Assembly (NCBI GenBank): GCA_910592005.1
Contig: CAJVPP010000021.1
Coordinates: 1 to 64,000 of the forward strand
Source of the DNA: Funneliformis mosseae
Taxonomy: Eukaryota; Glomeromycota; Glomeromycetes; Glomerales; Glomeraceae
Length of the DNA stretch: 64,000 bases
Direction of reading: 5' to 3'
Positions 12,710 to 25,936 of this stretch are shown here, piece after piece. The position numbers and the translations under genes were made by a program. A model generated the notes under the pieces. That model was not told where the DNA came from, did no database searches, and worked only from the letters and a program-made list of their open reading frames with translations. How positions within the stretch are numbered: position 1 is the stretch's first letter; the number at the start of each line of letters is the position of its first letter.

Positions 12710-14830
12710 GAAATACATTAATATTGATAACATATCTGATTTTGAAAGTTATCCTGATGTTAATAATATTTTTTTTCATGATGAGCTGAAAGGCTATGAT
12801 AATATTAAAGATCCTGATAATGACAATATTTCTTTTTATAATGATAATTTTTCCATTTATAATAAGCTAATAGAAAATGATAATGTTATAAGCATTGCAA
12901 AAAAACTATAAGAAGCGGCAAAAAAGTATCATCAGGAATATGCTTTTGAAGAATACATAGATTATATTATATAGGAAACTCAAGTTGCACTAAAAGAAGA
13001 AAGAATCAGTAACAGCGTAAAGTAGCAAAAGGGACCCTTAAATTACATACTTTTTGGAATGTTAAGAAATTTACTGAAGAAATTGAAGAATTAGATAATA
13101 AGATTAATATAGATATAGATGATAATGCTGATAAACAGTTAGTATTAGATGATAATGCTAATAAACAGTTGGATAATGAGGTTAAGGGTTATAATTGATA
13201 TAATAAAATCCTAGATGCTCTTAAAAGTCTAATGTTAAATATTAAAAAAAGAAAAAACAAATAGTGAGGTTTAAATGCATTTAAATAGCATTCATCTTTA
13301 TCTTTAATTTGTAAAAAGTAACCATTTAAGAATGCAAGCAAGCGAGATTGTTACTAATGCAGTAGAAAAGGAACATACCATACTAAATGCATTCATTCTT
13401 GGGCATGTAAATATATAAAAAATCACAAAATTCTCTACTCCCATTGAGGACATTATGCTAAGATATGGAGTTTTCTTTGAGATGAAGATATTCTCCTTCA
13501 AATGAAGTCATTTGTTCAAAAACATAAGTGGGAAATTATTCTACAAATGTTAATGATACAAATGAATGAGAATATTTTACCAGAGCTCAGATTTGCACTG
13601 TCTCCAATTATTCATATAAATACCATAAGAAACTATTTAAAAGAGCTTGGTTATACATATGCAAAAGTAAAAAAGGGAATGTACATAGATGGGCATAAAA
13701 GAGAAAATGTGGTGGCTTATCAGAAAATATTTTTAGAACGAATAAGTGAACTTGAGTTTAGAATGCCTATTTTTTCAGAAAACAACTTAGAAGAAGTAAC
13801 CTGATCAGATAATCTACTTATTCTTGTTACATATGATGAATGCATTTTTTTAGCTTATGATAAAAATCAGAGTTTTTAGATCTCTAATAGAGAACAATCT
13901 TTACGAAAAAAGGTAATGGTCGCTCGATTTATGTCAGTAACTTTTTGACTGATGTTTGTGATCATCTTGCACTTTCTGATGAAATACAGATATCAGATAA
14001 TTTTCTCAAAGAAGCCTATATTATTATGAATTCAGGTAAAAACAATGATAGATAGTGGAATGCTGAAGATTTGGTAAACCAAGTAGTCGAACGTGCTATT
14101 TCTATATTTAAAAAATGTTTTCCAGTATGTCGGGCTTTATTTGCATTTAATAATGCATCAAGCCATGCTGCTTTTTCACCAGATATACTAATTGTCAAAC
14201 ATATGAATCTTAGCCCTAGTGGAAAGCAACTGAAGATGCGCAGCACGTATTTTTGTAAGAGAGTTCAATAATAAATGATCTTTCTATTGAATTATCATAT
14301 TTTTAAACTGCGTGAACAGTCAAAAGGATTAAAGCAAGTTCTAACAGAAAGAGGATTGTGGTCAAATTGAGGGTTGAAATTGAAAGAAGCACAAAAAATT
14401 ATGAGTTAGCAGCTAGATTTTTTAGCACAAAAGGAACGATTAGAAGAGGTTATTATTGCAGCTAGACATCAAATTATATTCTATCCTAAATTTTATTGTG
14501 AACTCAATTATATTAAGAACTTTTGAGATGCAGCTAAGAAATTTAGTCAGTCAAATTATGATTACTCGTAGATGGGATTACAAAGGACTGTTCTATTGGC
14601 TCTTACTTCTATTTCACTTACAACTATTCATCAGTATGCAATGAAAATATTTCGCTATATAGATGTATATTAAAAAGGCTTAACGGGTCAGGCAGCAGAA
14701 TTTGCAGTTAAAAAGTATCATTCACATCGTCGGGTTTCCAATTTAGTTTTACAAACAGTTATTATTTAGGCGAAATACACTGGATTATTTACACTGGCTA
14801 TGGACAAAAATTAAGCAAAAAATTAGTAAT
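12710..14830 (+). pseudogene. DDE transposase relic 1
   Basis: This is an eroded transposase of a DDE superfamily endonuclease type (Tc1/mariner-like clade, tentative). The best-kept stretch is 13,502-13,801 (MKSFVQKHKWEI ... GYTYAKVKKGMYIDGHKRE), the DNA-binding to catalytic-core linker. The first catalytic Asp is in VTYDECIF near 13,830. The second reads AFNNASSHAAF near 14,142 (Asp to Asn expected). The Glu motif reads ELNYIKNF followed by TGA at 14,524-14,526, where Glu has become Lys and Trp has become stop. Frames also shift near 13,910. All three hallmark changes are G-to-A on the coding strand. Inverted repeats were not located. A second relic of the same family lies at 51.2-52.8 kb. 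Confidence 0.7.
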
Positions 14831-15325
14831 ATATAAATTTTGCACATATTAATAATAGCAATTAAAATACTTATCTTTTAAAAATTTTTGTTTATTTTTT
14901 CAATAAAGATAGCAAGAGACATAAAATCTTTTTTTTAAAAGATTGTGACTTTTGGTCAGTATTACAAAAATGAAAATTAACCAATAAAAAGTAAGAAAAT
15001 TGATCACGTGAGTCACGTAAAGGGCGATCAAAATTTCTGATTTAATAGTAAAATGACCTCACTTTTAAATTGCTACTGCTCTATCAAAAATAGTTTTATC
15101 AGAATTTTAAAAACATAGTTTTGTTAGGCTTGAGTTACTCTATCATTTTATGATTATATTTTATATTTATCATATTTTTTGAATGAGGAATAGCAATTTG
15201 AATTTTATCAAATTTATTAGTTATAACTAAGTTGTATGCACTGTAGTTAAATAATATACTCAATACTGCAGAGTATAGTGGTGACATATTATTGCAAAAT
15301 GCTGTTATTTAAGTTATTCACATGA

Positions 15326-15466
15326 TTTAAAATAAAGATAGCACCTCAATTAGTTGCAACAGGTAACAAATAAGCATCACAATGTTGCAACGAATTGCAA
15401 CATTATTAAAATTTAAGTTGTAACAGATGACAAATAAGCATCACAATATTGCAACGTCATCTTTAA
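15326..15466. mobile_element. Small MITE with TTTAA duplication, copy 1
   Basis: The element spans 15,331-15,461 and is flanked by TTTAA on both sides (15,326-15,330 and 15,462-15,466). The ends are imperfect inverted repeats around GATGACGTTGCAAC. Inside, a ~40-bp unit (GTTGYAACAGRTRACAAATA...TTGCAACG) is repeated at 15,353-15,392 and 15,418-15,456. A shorter relative lies at 33,157-33,228. It has no coding capacity and must have been moved by another element's transposase. Confidence 0.6.
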
Positions 15467-15539
15467 TTTGAAAAAAAATGAAGTAATAATCATATAATGC
15501 GAGTATTCTAGACAGTCACTAGAGAGATAATAGGACTTA

Positions 15540-17296
15540 TTATTAATTGAGATATGGGATCATCAAAATATGTCTCATGTTCTAAAACTTCTATAATGAT
15601 TTTATTAAGATCATTAGAAGCATTTTCATCAACTGACTTAACTTTATTCGCTTTCTCTTCAGGGAAAATAATCCTCTAAGTTAGGCTTAATTGATGTTTT
15701 ATCCTTTAATTTTGATATTCTTACTATTTTTTTACACATGAGTCTTTCATGAAGTTCATGATCATACTTATCATCAGAGTCAAAATCATCAGATTTAAAA
15801 TATATATTGAAATCTAATTTATTAACATCAAAATCAGATTTATTGGTATTAGAGTCATCTGAGTTAAAATTATGAACTAAAGTAGTAGCCATGATCTTAG
15901 AGATTTTATTCATAGAACTAATAATTGTCTTCAATTTGATCTATCCTATGATGTATTCGATTTGAAAATTAGTGAGTTTTAAAATTCTGTCAGCACTACA
16001 GGTGACCTGATTTATCATATATACTAGTATACTATTAATCTTTTTTAGAGTTATAGAATCATATTTAAACCTAAATAACTTATTAATTTTTTTTGCCTTA
16101 AAGGTCCTCATACGTAAATATTTATCTAAATTATTTGTAGATATAATTTCATTTTGATATAAATTTGTGTTCTTGCAGTCCTATCCAAAAGTTTCTTATT
16201 TTCAAACTTAAGTTCTAGGATCTTGTTTTTGAATCTTTTTAAGAATAAACATTAAGCTATAATTTCTGTTCGCTTTGCTGTGATTAATTTATTTCTTATA
16301 CTATTTGCTTGGTATAATTAATGATAAATTTCTTAATATTAATTGATCCAGAAACCATGGTTTTAGAAGAAGAAGACTTTACATCTTTCAAAAGTTGATT
16401 GTCAAATAAGAGTAGTTCTTTCAATAAATCTTATATGAATTTGATTATTATGTTTAGTTCTACTACTAATTTATCTTAATAGTCAGCTTTACTCTTGATT
16501 TCTTCCAAACTTTTTGAAACCACCTGGTTGTATTCTAAAGATATAGTTTTTTTGATTTCTTCTGAATTTTTGAAGTACTCTAATTATATCCTAAAGATAC
16601 AGTTTTTCTTATTTCTTCTGAAATATTCTAATCATTAATGGTATTTGAATTTATAACAAAATTTATAATATCTTCAATGACCTCTATTTCGTAAGATAAT
16701 TCTAAAGAAGTACAGTTAGTAATTTTAGGCACATTTATTTTCTCAATATTGTTAATAATTTCTGATATATAAGCAGTATTAAAAGAGCTATCCTAATCAG
16801 CTGATTTATACTGGAGTTTCTTCTTCTTATTGCATCACCTTATTTTATCACTAACGTTTTTCTTATGCATCTTATCTAAGAAATTATCCATCTTTTTTTC
16901 TTGTAATAGATTTTTATAGAAGTCTATACTTGCATTAAAGTTAATGAGTTATTATTAGAAGTATTATTTTTCTTTAAGTTATCTTGCAACTGATTCTATT
17001 TTACTTTATAAGTCTATTTCTAAACTCAACATTTTTAGATTCTAACTCTCAATTCTGATCTTGAATTTGGTATTCTCAGCATCATGCCTCTCATTATATT
17101 CCTCATTCACTCTTAGAATCTTAGCATTCCTGCATTTAAGTTCAGCTATTTCAGCATCAGACACTGAAAACTTAATTCTAAGATCACAGATCTTAATATT
17201 TCTCTTCATAAGCTTTGCATTCTCAATCTCAAGTTTAACATTATTAGCTTCAAGTTTACTAAATCTCTGTTTTAACAATTTAAGTTCTGATATCAT
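15540..17296 (-). pseudogene. Coiled-coil protein relic, minus strand
   Basis: Starting at 17,296 on the minus strand, 84 codons encode a continuous coiled coil (LKLLKQRFSKLEANNVKLEI then RHDAENTKFKIRIES). The N-terminus resembles the plus-strand relic at 6,954 (ELKVLKQHIVELEAKN), so both appear to be one lineage family. Further down, 15,659-15,934 keeps an Asp/Ser-rich open stretch (SDDFDSDDKYDHELHERL) followed by a basic segment. The middle (15.95-17.0 kb) is broken by many stops but retains Lys/Glu-rich phrases. No zinc ribbon is visible at the end. Confidence 0.5.
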
Positions 17297-17329
17297 AATT
17301 TATATAAAACTAATTCACTATATGTAAAC

Positions 17330-20261
17330 ATTCAAAATAAAAAAGCTATGTGATTTTACTAGGGTCTCTGGCTGAATTTTTTATTAATATATGCAAAAAT
17401 AAATACAAGATCAGAATATAACCCAAGATACATTTTATTTTTTAATAAATTTTTTGATTCTAATCCTCTTGCTAGACAGAGAACTATTAATACTAATCTA
17501 ATTCTTTAACAATCCAACAATTATACCTATTACCTTTTTCATGTTATTTTAAAGTAGCTCAGAATTTTTTTTAATGGCAGACTTTATAAGATTAATTTGG
17601 TATTCACTATCGCTTATACAGAAAATACCATTTAGAATATATATGGTAAAGTACCACTCTGTATTCATAGTTATGATACTATAAATATAATCAAAATAAT
17701 CATTCTCAAATGTTTGATTTATAGTCTATTTCTTTTTATTTATCTGAAATACACTTTTAAGCTATGCTAAATTTTAAGTAATATAATATACCACTTTTTT
17801 AATCTTCTTATTTCAAAGCCAATAGACTGATAAGATAAACAAACTTACTTAAGCATATTCAATCTTAATATTGTGAGATTTTCCTTTAAGAGAAGATAAA
17901 TATAATAAATAAATTGGTAATAAAAATATATAATTTTAGTAAATACTTAGGTATTATTATTAATTTTTATATAAATTTGCTTTTTAATTTCTCAATTTTT
18001 TCATAATTTTAAATATATTAAGAATTAACGTTAAAGATATAACAAAAAATAAAAGATCTGCAAAAAATTAAATTAAGAAAAATAATGATTTCAAAATAGC
18101 TAAAAAAGGTATATTAAATATTTGACATTTAAATTTAAAATTATCTTATTTTTTAAATAATTTAGTAATATAAACTTCTAAACATTTTTTGATCAATTCT
18201 AATATAATCAATAAATCTTTAAATTACTAACCTCTTTAAAATTTAAGCAATAATACATTAAAATTTTTTATTAAGATAGGATCAACTTTTATTATTAATA
18301 CAAAATGATAGATTAGCCAATTTTAATATTAAAATTAATATTATAGATAATTAATATAACAATAAATTAATTATGTAAAATAATTAAATCATAAGTAAAA
18401 TAATTATGTTAATTAATATTATTCACCTCTTCAATTGAAATGTAATTTTTTAATCTATATATTAAAATAGTTAATATTAGACTTTATATTAAATTAAATT
18501 TACAATATATAAAATATAATATAATATCTTATGATATTATTATGCTTAATAAAAATATTAGTCTATAAAAATTAATATGATCCTATTAGGCTGATTGATA
18601 AATTATTTTTATTGTATCATATAATTTTATTATATAAATCTCTTATATTATAATATTATCATATTATAATATAATATAAAATTTTACATTATACTTTTAT
18701 AAGAGTGTAATATAACAACTTTATTAATAAAATTATATAAATTATAATAATTAATAAGTTTATTAAGTTTAATAAAAGTTTATAAATTTTTATAATTTCT
18801 TTAATTTTACTTTATTTTTAATTAATAATAAAAATAGATTAAGAATTTATATAAATAAAATAAGAATTTTATGTAGTTTTAATATAAAATATTTGAAAAT
18901 TTTAATAAAAATAATTAGAAATTAATAAATTGATAAAAAATTTATTAAAATTTATTAAATTATATTAAATTTTTAATAAAATCAAACTTATAATATAAAA
19001 CTTAATTTATTATTATTACTCCTTTTTTATTAATTATTTTATTAATATAAACAAATCTCTAGAATTTAAAATAACTGACAACTTTTAAAAATTTAAAAGT
19101 TTATTATATATATTAAAACTTATTTTTCAATCAATAAACTTTACAATTAATTTTATAATAATATTAAATATCTTTTTAATTAATTTAAGTAAAAAAAAAA
19201 AAATAGCTATAAAAATTATATAAAATAATAAGTTTAAATCTATTTCAAATAATATATATTTAAAAATTTTATATAATCTAAAATAAATTATTTTATATTA
19301 TTTATATATATTTTATATATTATAAAAATTTTATCTAATAAAAGTTTTTTTGATCTTAATATTTATTAGAAATTAAATATATATTTTTATATAAATTATA
19401 AAAATATATAATTTATTATATGAATACTTAGTAAAAAAACTACCAAAATAATTTTTTTAAGTTAATATTAAATTTGAATTTATTTTACTAAAAAAATAAT
19501 ATTTTTAAGTTTATAAAGTAAAAAAATATTTTTAGAGTTTTTCTATTTCTACTACAAAGCATGCATATATAAATTAAAAATATTTTAATATATTACATTA
19601 TATAAGATTTATATTCATAAATTAATATAGTCAAAGTTGATTATAATAAATCTATATATACTAAAATCTAATTATAAATAACTAATATTTTTAAAACTAA
19701 ATTTTTATATTTATTTATATTAGATATAATAAACTTAATTATAAAATTTTATATATTACATTTAAATCTATCTTAATCAACTATAATATATCAACTACAT
19801 ATTAGCTATACTGAAATATCATGTGATATAGATTACTAAATCATTTTTTTCTTAATGAATCAGATATACTAAATTCCAGATTTAGAATTTTATTTTTATT
19901 TTTATAGAGATGCTGCTAAGCTTTTTAATAAACTTAATATATTTTTAAGATAAATGAATTTTTTAATTAAAAAAAATCTTAACTTTCTTTTTTTTTTATA
20001 AAAATGACTTTTAGTGTATTAAAAAAAGTAGATCTTTTTGATATTTAGATGAATTAGATTTGATAAATAAATAATAATAAATATCTTTTTAAAAGTAGAA
20101 AAAGAAGTTATTTTTAAATTAAAAAATAGTCTTAATATTTCTTTTTTTCTTTTTGTAAAAATGCTGAATTTTTTGGATGAATTAAACTTGATAAATAAAT
20201 AAGATAATATTTTTAAAAAAAAAAAATAACTATTTTATTTTTAATTAAAAAACAAGTTTTA
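17330..20261. other. AT-rich desert
   Basis: About 2.9 kb without any plausible gene. From roughly 17,880 to 20,260 the sequence is almost only A and T, with homopolymer runs and short TA palindromes. Two similar T-rich blocks around 19,980-20,050 and 20,140-20,240 (CTTTTTTTT then ATAAAAATG) look like a degenerate duplication. It ends exactly at the target duplication of the TIR element. Confidence 0.7.
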
Positions 20262-20265
20262 ACAT

Positions 20266-20662
20266 GAGGCAGACTGCAACAAAATTAGACAAAGTGAACA
20301 TTCTATAAATAAGGAGCTGATTATATTGTGACTATAAAATTGACCAGTATGACTAATAACATTTTGAAAAGTAATAATGGTGCTCATTCATAACTTATAA
20401 ACTTGTTAATTTTAATGTTCACTTTATCATGTCAGAAGGTAAGGAATATAAACCATAACAGGATTAATATATATAGGATTATCTCTATATAAAAAATATA
20501 ATATGAAACTAATTTACATTAAATTCACTATGGAATCCAAGAATTACAGCACTATTAGAAGCATCTTAAAAAAAATCCAAGGAGAAAAAATTGCTTCATA
20601 TATTTTTAAAATCAATAATACCTAAACTCTCCAGAAGTACCTAGAATTACTTATGAAATTTA
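20266..20662 (+). repeat. Left terminal inverted repeat (~400 bp)
   Basis: It aligns to the reverse complement of 27,320-27,724 over its whole length, with a few small gaps (for example TATA slippage near 20,470 and ~10 bases near 20,644). Almost all differences are C/T or A/G. It contains the ATG and first codons of an open frame (20,530) and a TAA at 20,623-20,625 that is CAA in the other arm. Confidence 0.9.
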
Positions 20663-20990
20663 TCAAGAGGAAAGGAAAATTATAATAAAAAACGAATATT
20701 AACACCAGCATATGATGAACCAAGAAAGAAATGGAAGCTGAAAATATAAAGCAAATATCTGTTTCTTTATAATTGCTAATAATTCCATGATTTTTTATAG
20801 GCTGTTCAGTAAGAATAACAATAAATTTGCTCAGCTCTGACACAAGTTATAAGTAGATACCTTTTATCATATTAGAAACAATAATAAGTATAAAAAGTAA
20901 TAAAAGTGGATAAATTATTAAAAGGACAGTCAGACCAAACTTTAGAAGATGATGACTTTTTGATCAGCATATCAAAATAAGCAATTGTAA
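20530..20990 (+). pseudogene. TIR-initiated reading frame of the element
   Basis: The frame opens at ATG 20,530 inside the left inverted repeat (MESKNYSTIRSILKKIQGEK, continuing ASYIFKINN) and runs out of the repeat into KYLELLMKFIKRKGKL and a Lys-rich stretch, with TAA/TAG interruptions. Because the start is in the repeat, the right end carries a truncated mirror copy. The product could be the N-terminal part of the element's transposase or a separate accessory protein; no domain is recognised. Confidence 0.45.
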
Positions 20991-21211
20991 TTATATTTAA
21001 CTAGAGGTGAGAGTGTAACCTACTGAATAGTTTTACATTATGTAGAATAATTAGTTGCAAATGTTGTTTTTTTATCAGTTCAGTTATGTTAATTTTTTTA
21101 TTCGTAATTTACAATTTTATTTGTTACAAACGTTATAGAATTACGTATATTTAATAAATCTGTTTATTTATTGTATATCAGATTACGCAGCACATCTTGT
21201 AACAAATACTA

Positions 21212-23100
21212 TTGACAAATTATTTTGCTTACACAATATCTGGCAAGATAACTATTCCCATTGGCCTCCCTGAGAATATCCAAGACTGGAAATGCTCTGA
21301 AGTGTTTGAGTTTCTTAATAACAACAAAATCCAGTATGACTTTAATAATGAGGACATTCAAGTTGTCAGAAACAATAAGGTCATTGGCATTATCCTTCTC
21401 ACACTGACTGAAAAGAAGCTTCACAGCATTAGGTTAACTTTTGATTCTACTGCAGCTATTGCTCAGCTTATTGAAGAGCTTAAGCTAATGAAAGGGTTAG
21501 CAACTGTAGGTAACGACTTTGTAATTTAAGCGTTGAAGACATAGAATAGTGTAGGATAGACATAGTAATATGCTTCTCACTTATAAATTTATTCTATTAA
21601 TTATTCTATATATACTCTTATTGCTTGCACCTTGTAATTTTATCTTAATCCGTTTTTTATACTTTTAGAATGTCTCCTAAATGAAGAAGAATATCTGTCA
21701 TCTATTCCTTCAATTATTGTTTATTTTTTAGATGCTAGTATTTCAACATGTTTTACGTATAGCAAGGGGTCTCTGGCCATCAAGAATAATTTCCTAAAAT
21801 GGATTTTTTGAAGAAGTAACTCAATTTAGCTTTGATTAAAGAGAGCGAAAGTTCAATAGGTACTAATTCATTAAAGGTATAAGAGTTCGCGTTGAATATA
21901 ATATTAAAATTGCTATAGACTTTAATATCTTTCGTACATTGAACTTGCTTTTGTCTCTAATATTTGAGTTTTTGAAATAAAAAGATTCTGATTTTAATTC
22001 TAATGATCCAAATATTGGCCTTGAAAAATCAGATTTCACTTACTGAAAGTATGATGGTTCTAATGATCATACAGGAAAAAGAATCATAAGTATAGAAATC
22101 AAAAGAAAATGTATTATGACACAGTTACATGAGATTAATTTAAGTGAATTATTTGATAAATACTTTACTAGTTATGCACGTAGTGATTTATTAACGTAAT
22201 TAGTCAGATTTATAACTATATAATCATGAACGAATTACAATATAGCATACTTGTAACCTATAATTACCATTAGTTCTTTCGTCGTTTAAGTGCTGATCTA
22301 TTAATACTATTAATTTCTAAATCTCTTCCATTACAATTAACAAGTCTGCTAGTATTTAAACTTATGCATACTTAGTCCGCCTAGCAATAAGTGAACCTAA
22401 ATCATCTTATCCAAATGTAATTTCAGGATGAACTAGACAAGATATCAGAGTACAAGGTTTCAGAATTCAAAACTCAGGTTTTTATAACCAAAGTTTCAAT
22501 CAAAATTTGGATCCAGATAGTAGTTATTACAACTAGTAAGGTTTTAGAGACCAGACCTCTAAAGATCAAGATTCTATAACAAAAATAGAAGAACAGATTT
22601 ATAGCTACAAGGATTTCAAGCTTAAGGGTATTCTAGGATGTGAATAAACTGGAAGGACATTTTGAGTCAGATTCCATGAAGAGCCAATTGTTTTGAAGGT
22701 TATTAATCTATATAAGGAAGCTGATCTCTTGCATAAAATTCAAAAAGAAATTGAAATATACAAAAATCTTGTCAAAATTCAAGGAATATATATTCCCAAA
22801 TTGGTGTGTCATAGTTATTATGAATATAGGATAGGCTATTTTATGGATGTCACTATTATTAGTATTACTTTAAACAACCATAAAGTAAGTTATAATCAAA
22901 AGTATAAAGTATTGGAGGCCTTAAATGCTATTCATAGTTATAATATTCTTCACAATAATATCTGATAAGAGAATATTTTAATTAATGAAAAAGGTGAAAT
23001 TTATATCATTAATTTTAGGATATTTGTTGTAACTGATAATAGTGAGCTATTTTGTAAAGAGGAATGTGAATTATTTAGTTTATTAAATCGCTATATGTAA
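21212..23100 (+). pseudogene. Crinkler-like SAM - nuclease - kinase gene relic (transposon cargo)
   Basis: The first exon (open 21,212-21,529) looks like a SAM-type helical domain: DWKCSEVFEFLNNNKI, then IGIILLTLTEKKLHSI. A donor-like GTAACG near 21,510 and an acceptor TTTTTTAG at about 21,732 suggest an intron. Around 22,030-22,115 one frame has KSDFTY, then ISIEIKRK, the Asp ... Glu-x-Lys order of PD-(D/E)xK nuclease folds. From about 22,690 a kinase-like domain follows: a Lys in IVLKVINLY, a helix-C-like QKEIEIYKNL, LHNNI where HND/HRD is expected, and IINFRI where a DFG-like Asp is expected. Both Asp-to-Asn changes and the stops fit G-to-A or C-to-T decay. Nuclease-kinase fusions are known in the Crinkler effector family. 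This copy is clearly dead. Confidence 0.6.
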
Positions 23101-23209
23101 TGAATATTTGTCATGCAAAATTCATAAATATTATTTGTACTATTAAAAGTAATAAAAACCTATTTGCTTAGAAAATGAATAAATGTATGATTATCATGAT
23201 TAGGTGTAG

Positions 23210-23720
23210 AATTAAAATTATATATATAGGATATATTCATGGTGATGTATCTGATTTGAATATAATTGCAGTTGACACTCCACTTGGATGGCAAATAGAA
23301 TAATATGTCTTAATTGATTTTTCATCTGTAAGCAATGTTGCAGATAAATTACCATCATATTTATATGTAAATACTGAATTTGTATTACCAATGATACTTT
23401 ATTTTAGATGTTTATATAGTGATGATCTTGTCAGTCTCTTATTGGTTCTTATGAAACTACTCAAAAGTTCACTTCTCTGATCTCAGTCTTCAAATGAAAT
23501 TAATGAAGGTGTTCTTGCAGAGCATAAATTTGCACTTATAGAGTTGTTTACAGCATACTACTAATCAAGTACTATTAGTGGAATTATCTCAAAATATATA
23601 AAAGATCATTATGTTAAATGTTTATTGTGTGAGTTTGCACAATGGACACAATATTATGAATGGGTGGTAAAGGGTTAGTTAGATTACAGTAAATGAATAC
23701 TAAAATTTAAAGTAAGTCTA
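23210..23720 (+). pseudogene. Second kinase-like fragment
   Basis: A separate decayed frame reads GYIHGDVSDLNIIAVD, then VLIDFSSVSN, the catalytic-loop (H-G-D-V-x-x-x-N) and metal-binding (D-F) signatures of a protein-kinase-like fold, followed by a hydrophobic helix region (LVSLLLVLMKLLKSS). Interrupting stops are TAA near 23,300, TGA near 23,480 and TAA near 23,563. It could be a second cargo gene or the end of an alternative kinase copy. Only the C-terminal lobe is visible. Confidence 0.45.
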
Positions 23721-24099
23721 ATACTAAGCCTTTAAAATATAAAAAACGTCAAATGCTAGTTTATTAAACTAAACATCTTTTCCTTCAAGAAGCAAGTAAT
23801 ATCACAATTTCAACAAGAATAGTTTTTCTAAAACAATTTCTTATGAAAGTTGTTTATCACACTAAAAATTCTACGCAAGCTTACTGAAGACCTGTAATGA
23901 TTGCAAGTTTTTATCAAATTTCCTGCTTGAAAGTAGATTTAGAAATTTATTGTAGACTTAGTGTTATTGACAGAGAATCCTAGTTTATTAATTGTCAAAA
24001 TTAGTATGATGATCTAATCATGTGTGTGCTATATGCAAATTGCTATATTAATATGTATAAGTAATAAAATTTATATATAGGATTATCTGTATATGACAA

Positions 24100-25853
24100 A
24101 ATAGTGAATACAATGGCTCTACTGAATATGAAAAGCAATATGTTTTATGAAATTAGGTTGCAATTGTGATTGCTTAAGAAAGATTCTGAGAGAAAGTTTT
24201 GCTGAATTACGTGAGGCGTTTCAAGTTTTTTTAGATCTGAATAAGATATATTTTTAATGACCCAGTTGAAAGCAATAAATGGTGGAGAGATAACTGCTAG
24301 TCGACGCCTTAAAAAGAAAACACATACTAATAAGTGAACATTTTATTATTGAGATTGCAATATACTACTTTGTCAGAAAATGTATCTCAATATGTTAAGA
24401 ATTGGTTACACACATTTTGAAAACATTAGAAATTATCTAGCAATGAATGGTATAATACTGCATATTCATGGTAACATAAAAGAATGTCACAATGGAAAAT
24501 CAAAATAATTATTGATATAGCAATTGCTACTGCTGTGAAGAATTTTCTTGAAAACTATGCTGAAATCTATGGATTATCAAGTTCTGGTAGAAATGTCAAT
24601 CACATTACTCAATCGCTTATATTATTACCAGTTAAAATGAGTTATAAATCAGTCTATCATGATTTTATTGTAGATCTCGAATATGATAGCACATTGAAAT
24701 TGTTAAAATATACGCATTCTGCAAGTTATGATACCAATTAACGTCTTATATTCAAATTATAAGTCTACAAATGGATTTATGTGATACATATCAACATTTT
24801 AGAATAGTTTACAATATAATATTCATAAGAAAGAAGAAGCAAAAGATTTATTAAAAAAATTCAAAGAACATTTAGTTAAAGTTAAATTAGAGAGAAGCTA
24901 TTACAATAAAATATGAAATTTGCAGAACAACAGAGAAAATTAGTAGATAAGCATTTTATAACAAAGGTAAAGCTGATTATTGCAACATTGACGCTACTAC
25001 TCATTACAGTTATAATTGAGCACAAAATGTTCACATATCCCATTCCAATCAACAGGTAAGTAAAATTTATTATCTCAGTCTGCATAAAGTGCATTTATCT
25101 GGTATACAAGATAAAGCAGTATGCGAACAAATTAATTATATTCTTGATGAAAACAAAATTATTGACAAAGACTCTATAGAACCCAAAGCCTGGTATTCAA
25201 TAGAATTAAGAGATTGAATAAAGGTGAAAAACATTTAAAATTACTTATGATAATGCAGGAGAACAGAATAAAAATAACATCATTATTTGATTTTACTTAT
25301 ATTTGGTAATTTGCGGTTATTATAAAAGTATTAAGTTAAATTTTATGGTATTAGGACATACTAAATTCAAGTGTGATAAAAGTTTTGGATTGATTAAGAA
25401 ACTATACTGAAAGATAACAGTAGATTGTGTGGATCATATTATTAAAGTTGTAAAAAAATCAAGTACATCAGGATTAAACAAAACTCAATATTATGAAAAC
25501 GGCAAAGACTTTCAATACTTAAATCTTAATTCAGTGTTGAGAATTTTCTTTAAACAATTAAGTAGCATACAAAAATATTAGTATTTTCTTTTTGAAGCAG
25601 CCAATCCTAAAATTGTCAAAGCACAACTGGTTATTAATAGTTCTTTTACTGAATTTAATTTGTTAAAAACAAAAAAAAGCAAGTGTTTCTAAAATTATCA
25701 AAAAAAATTAAAAAAATTTCTATCCTAGTATTAATCCCTTCTCTGCTGGATTATAAAAGACAAGAATATCTTTATCATAATATTTGCCTATTTATTAAAG
25801 ATAAATTCAAAGATATTACTTGTCCAAAACTGACATATACTGACAATGAATAA
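24100..25853 (+). pseudogene. Transposase relic of the TIR element
   Basis: The frame reads through TAVKNFLENYAEIYGL and KMSYKSVYHDFI (24,484-24,741), KEEAKDLLKKFKEHLVKVKL (about 24,830), NKGEKHLKITYDNAGEQNKN (about 25,220) and LGHTKFKCDKSFGLIKKLY (about 25,355), to a stop at 25,851-25,853. The DNAG-x-QNKN and GHTKF-x-x-D-x-x-FG blocks match what I know of DUF7869-type transposase-like proteins, probably the second and third acidic catalytic positions. Several stops and frame changes break it. Being the only transposase inside the inverted repeats, it is the likely mover of this element. Confidence 0.6.
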
Positions 25854-25936
25854 AATTATTAAAATAATTATATACTTAATATTCCTTCATAAAAAGGATA
25901 TAAGTATCATTAAAAGATAAATAAAATAAAAAAACC

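Noticed and set aside
17880..20261. Nuclear copy of mitochondrial DNA
   Set aside because: No mitochondrial gene, tRNA or rRNA sequence can be recognised in it despite the high AT content.
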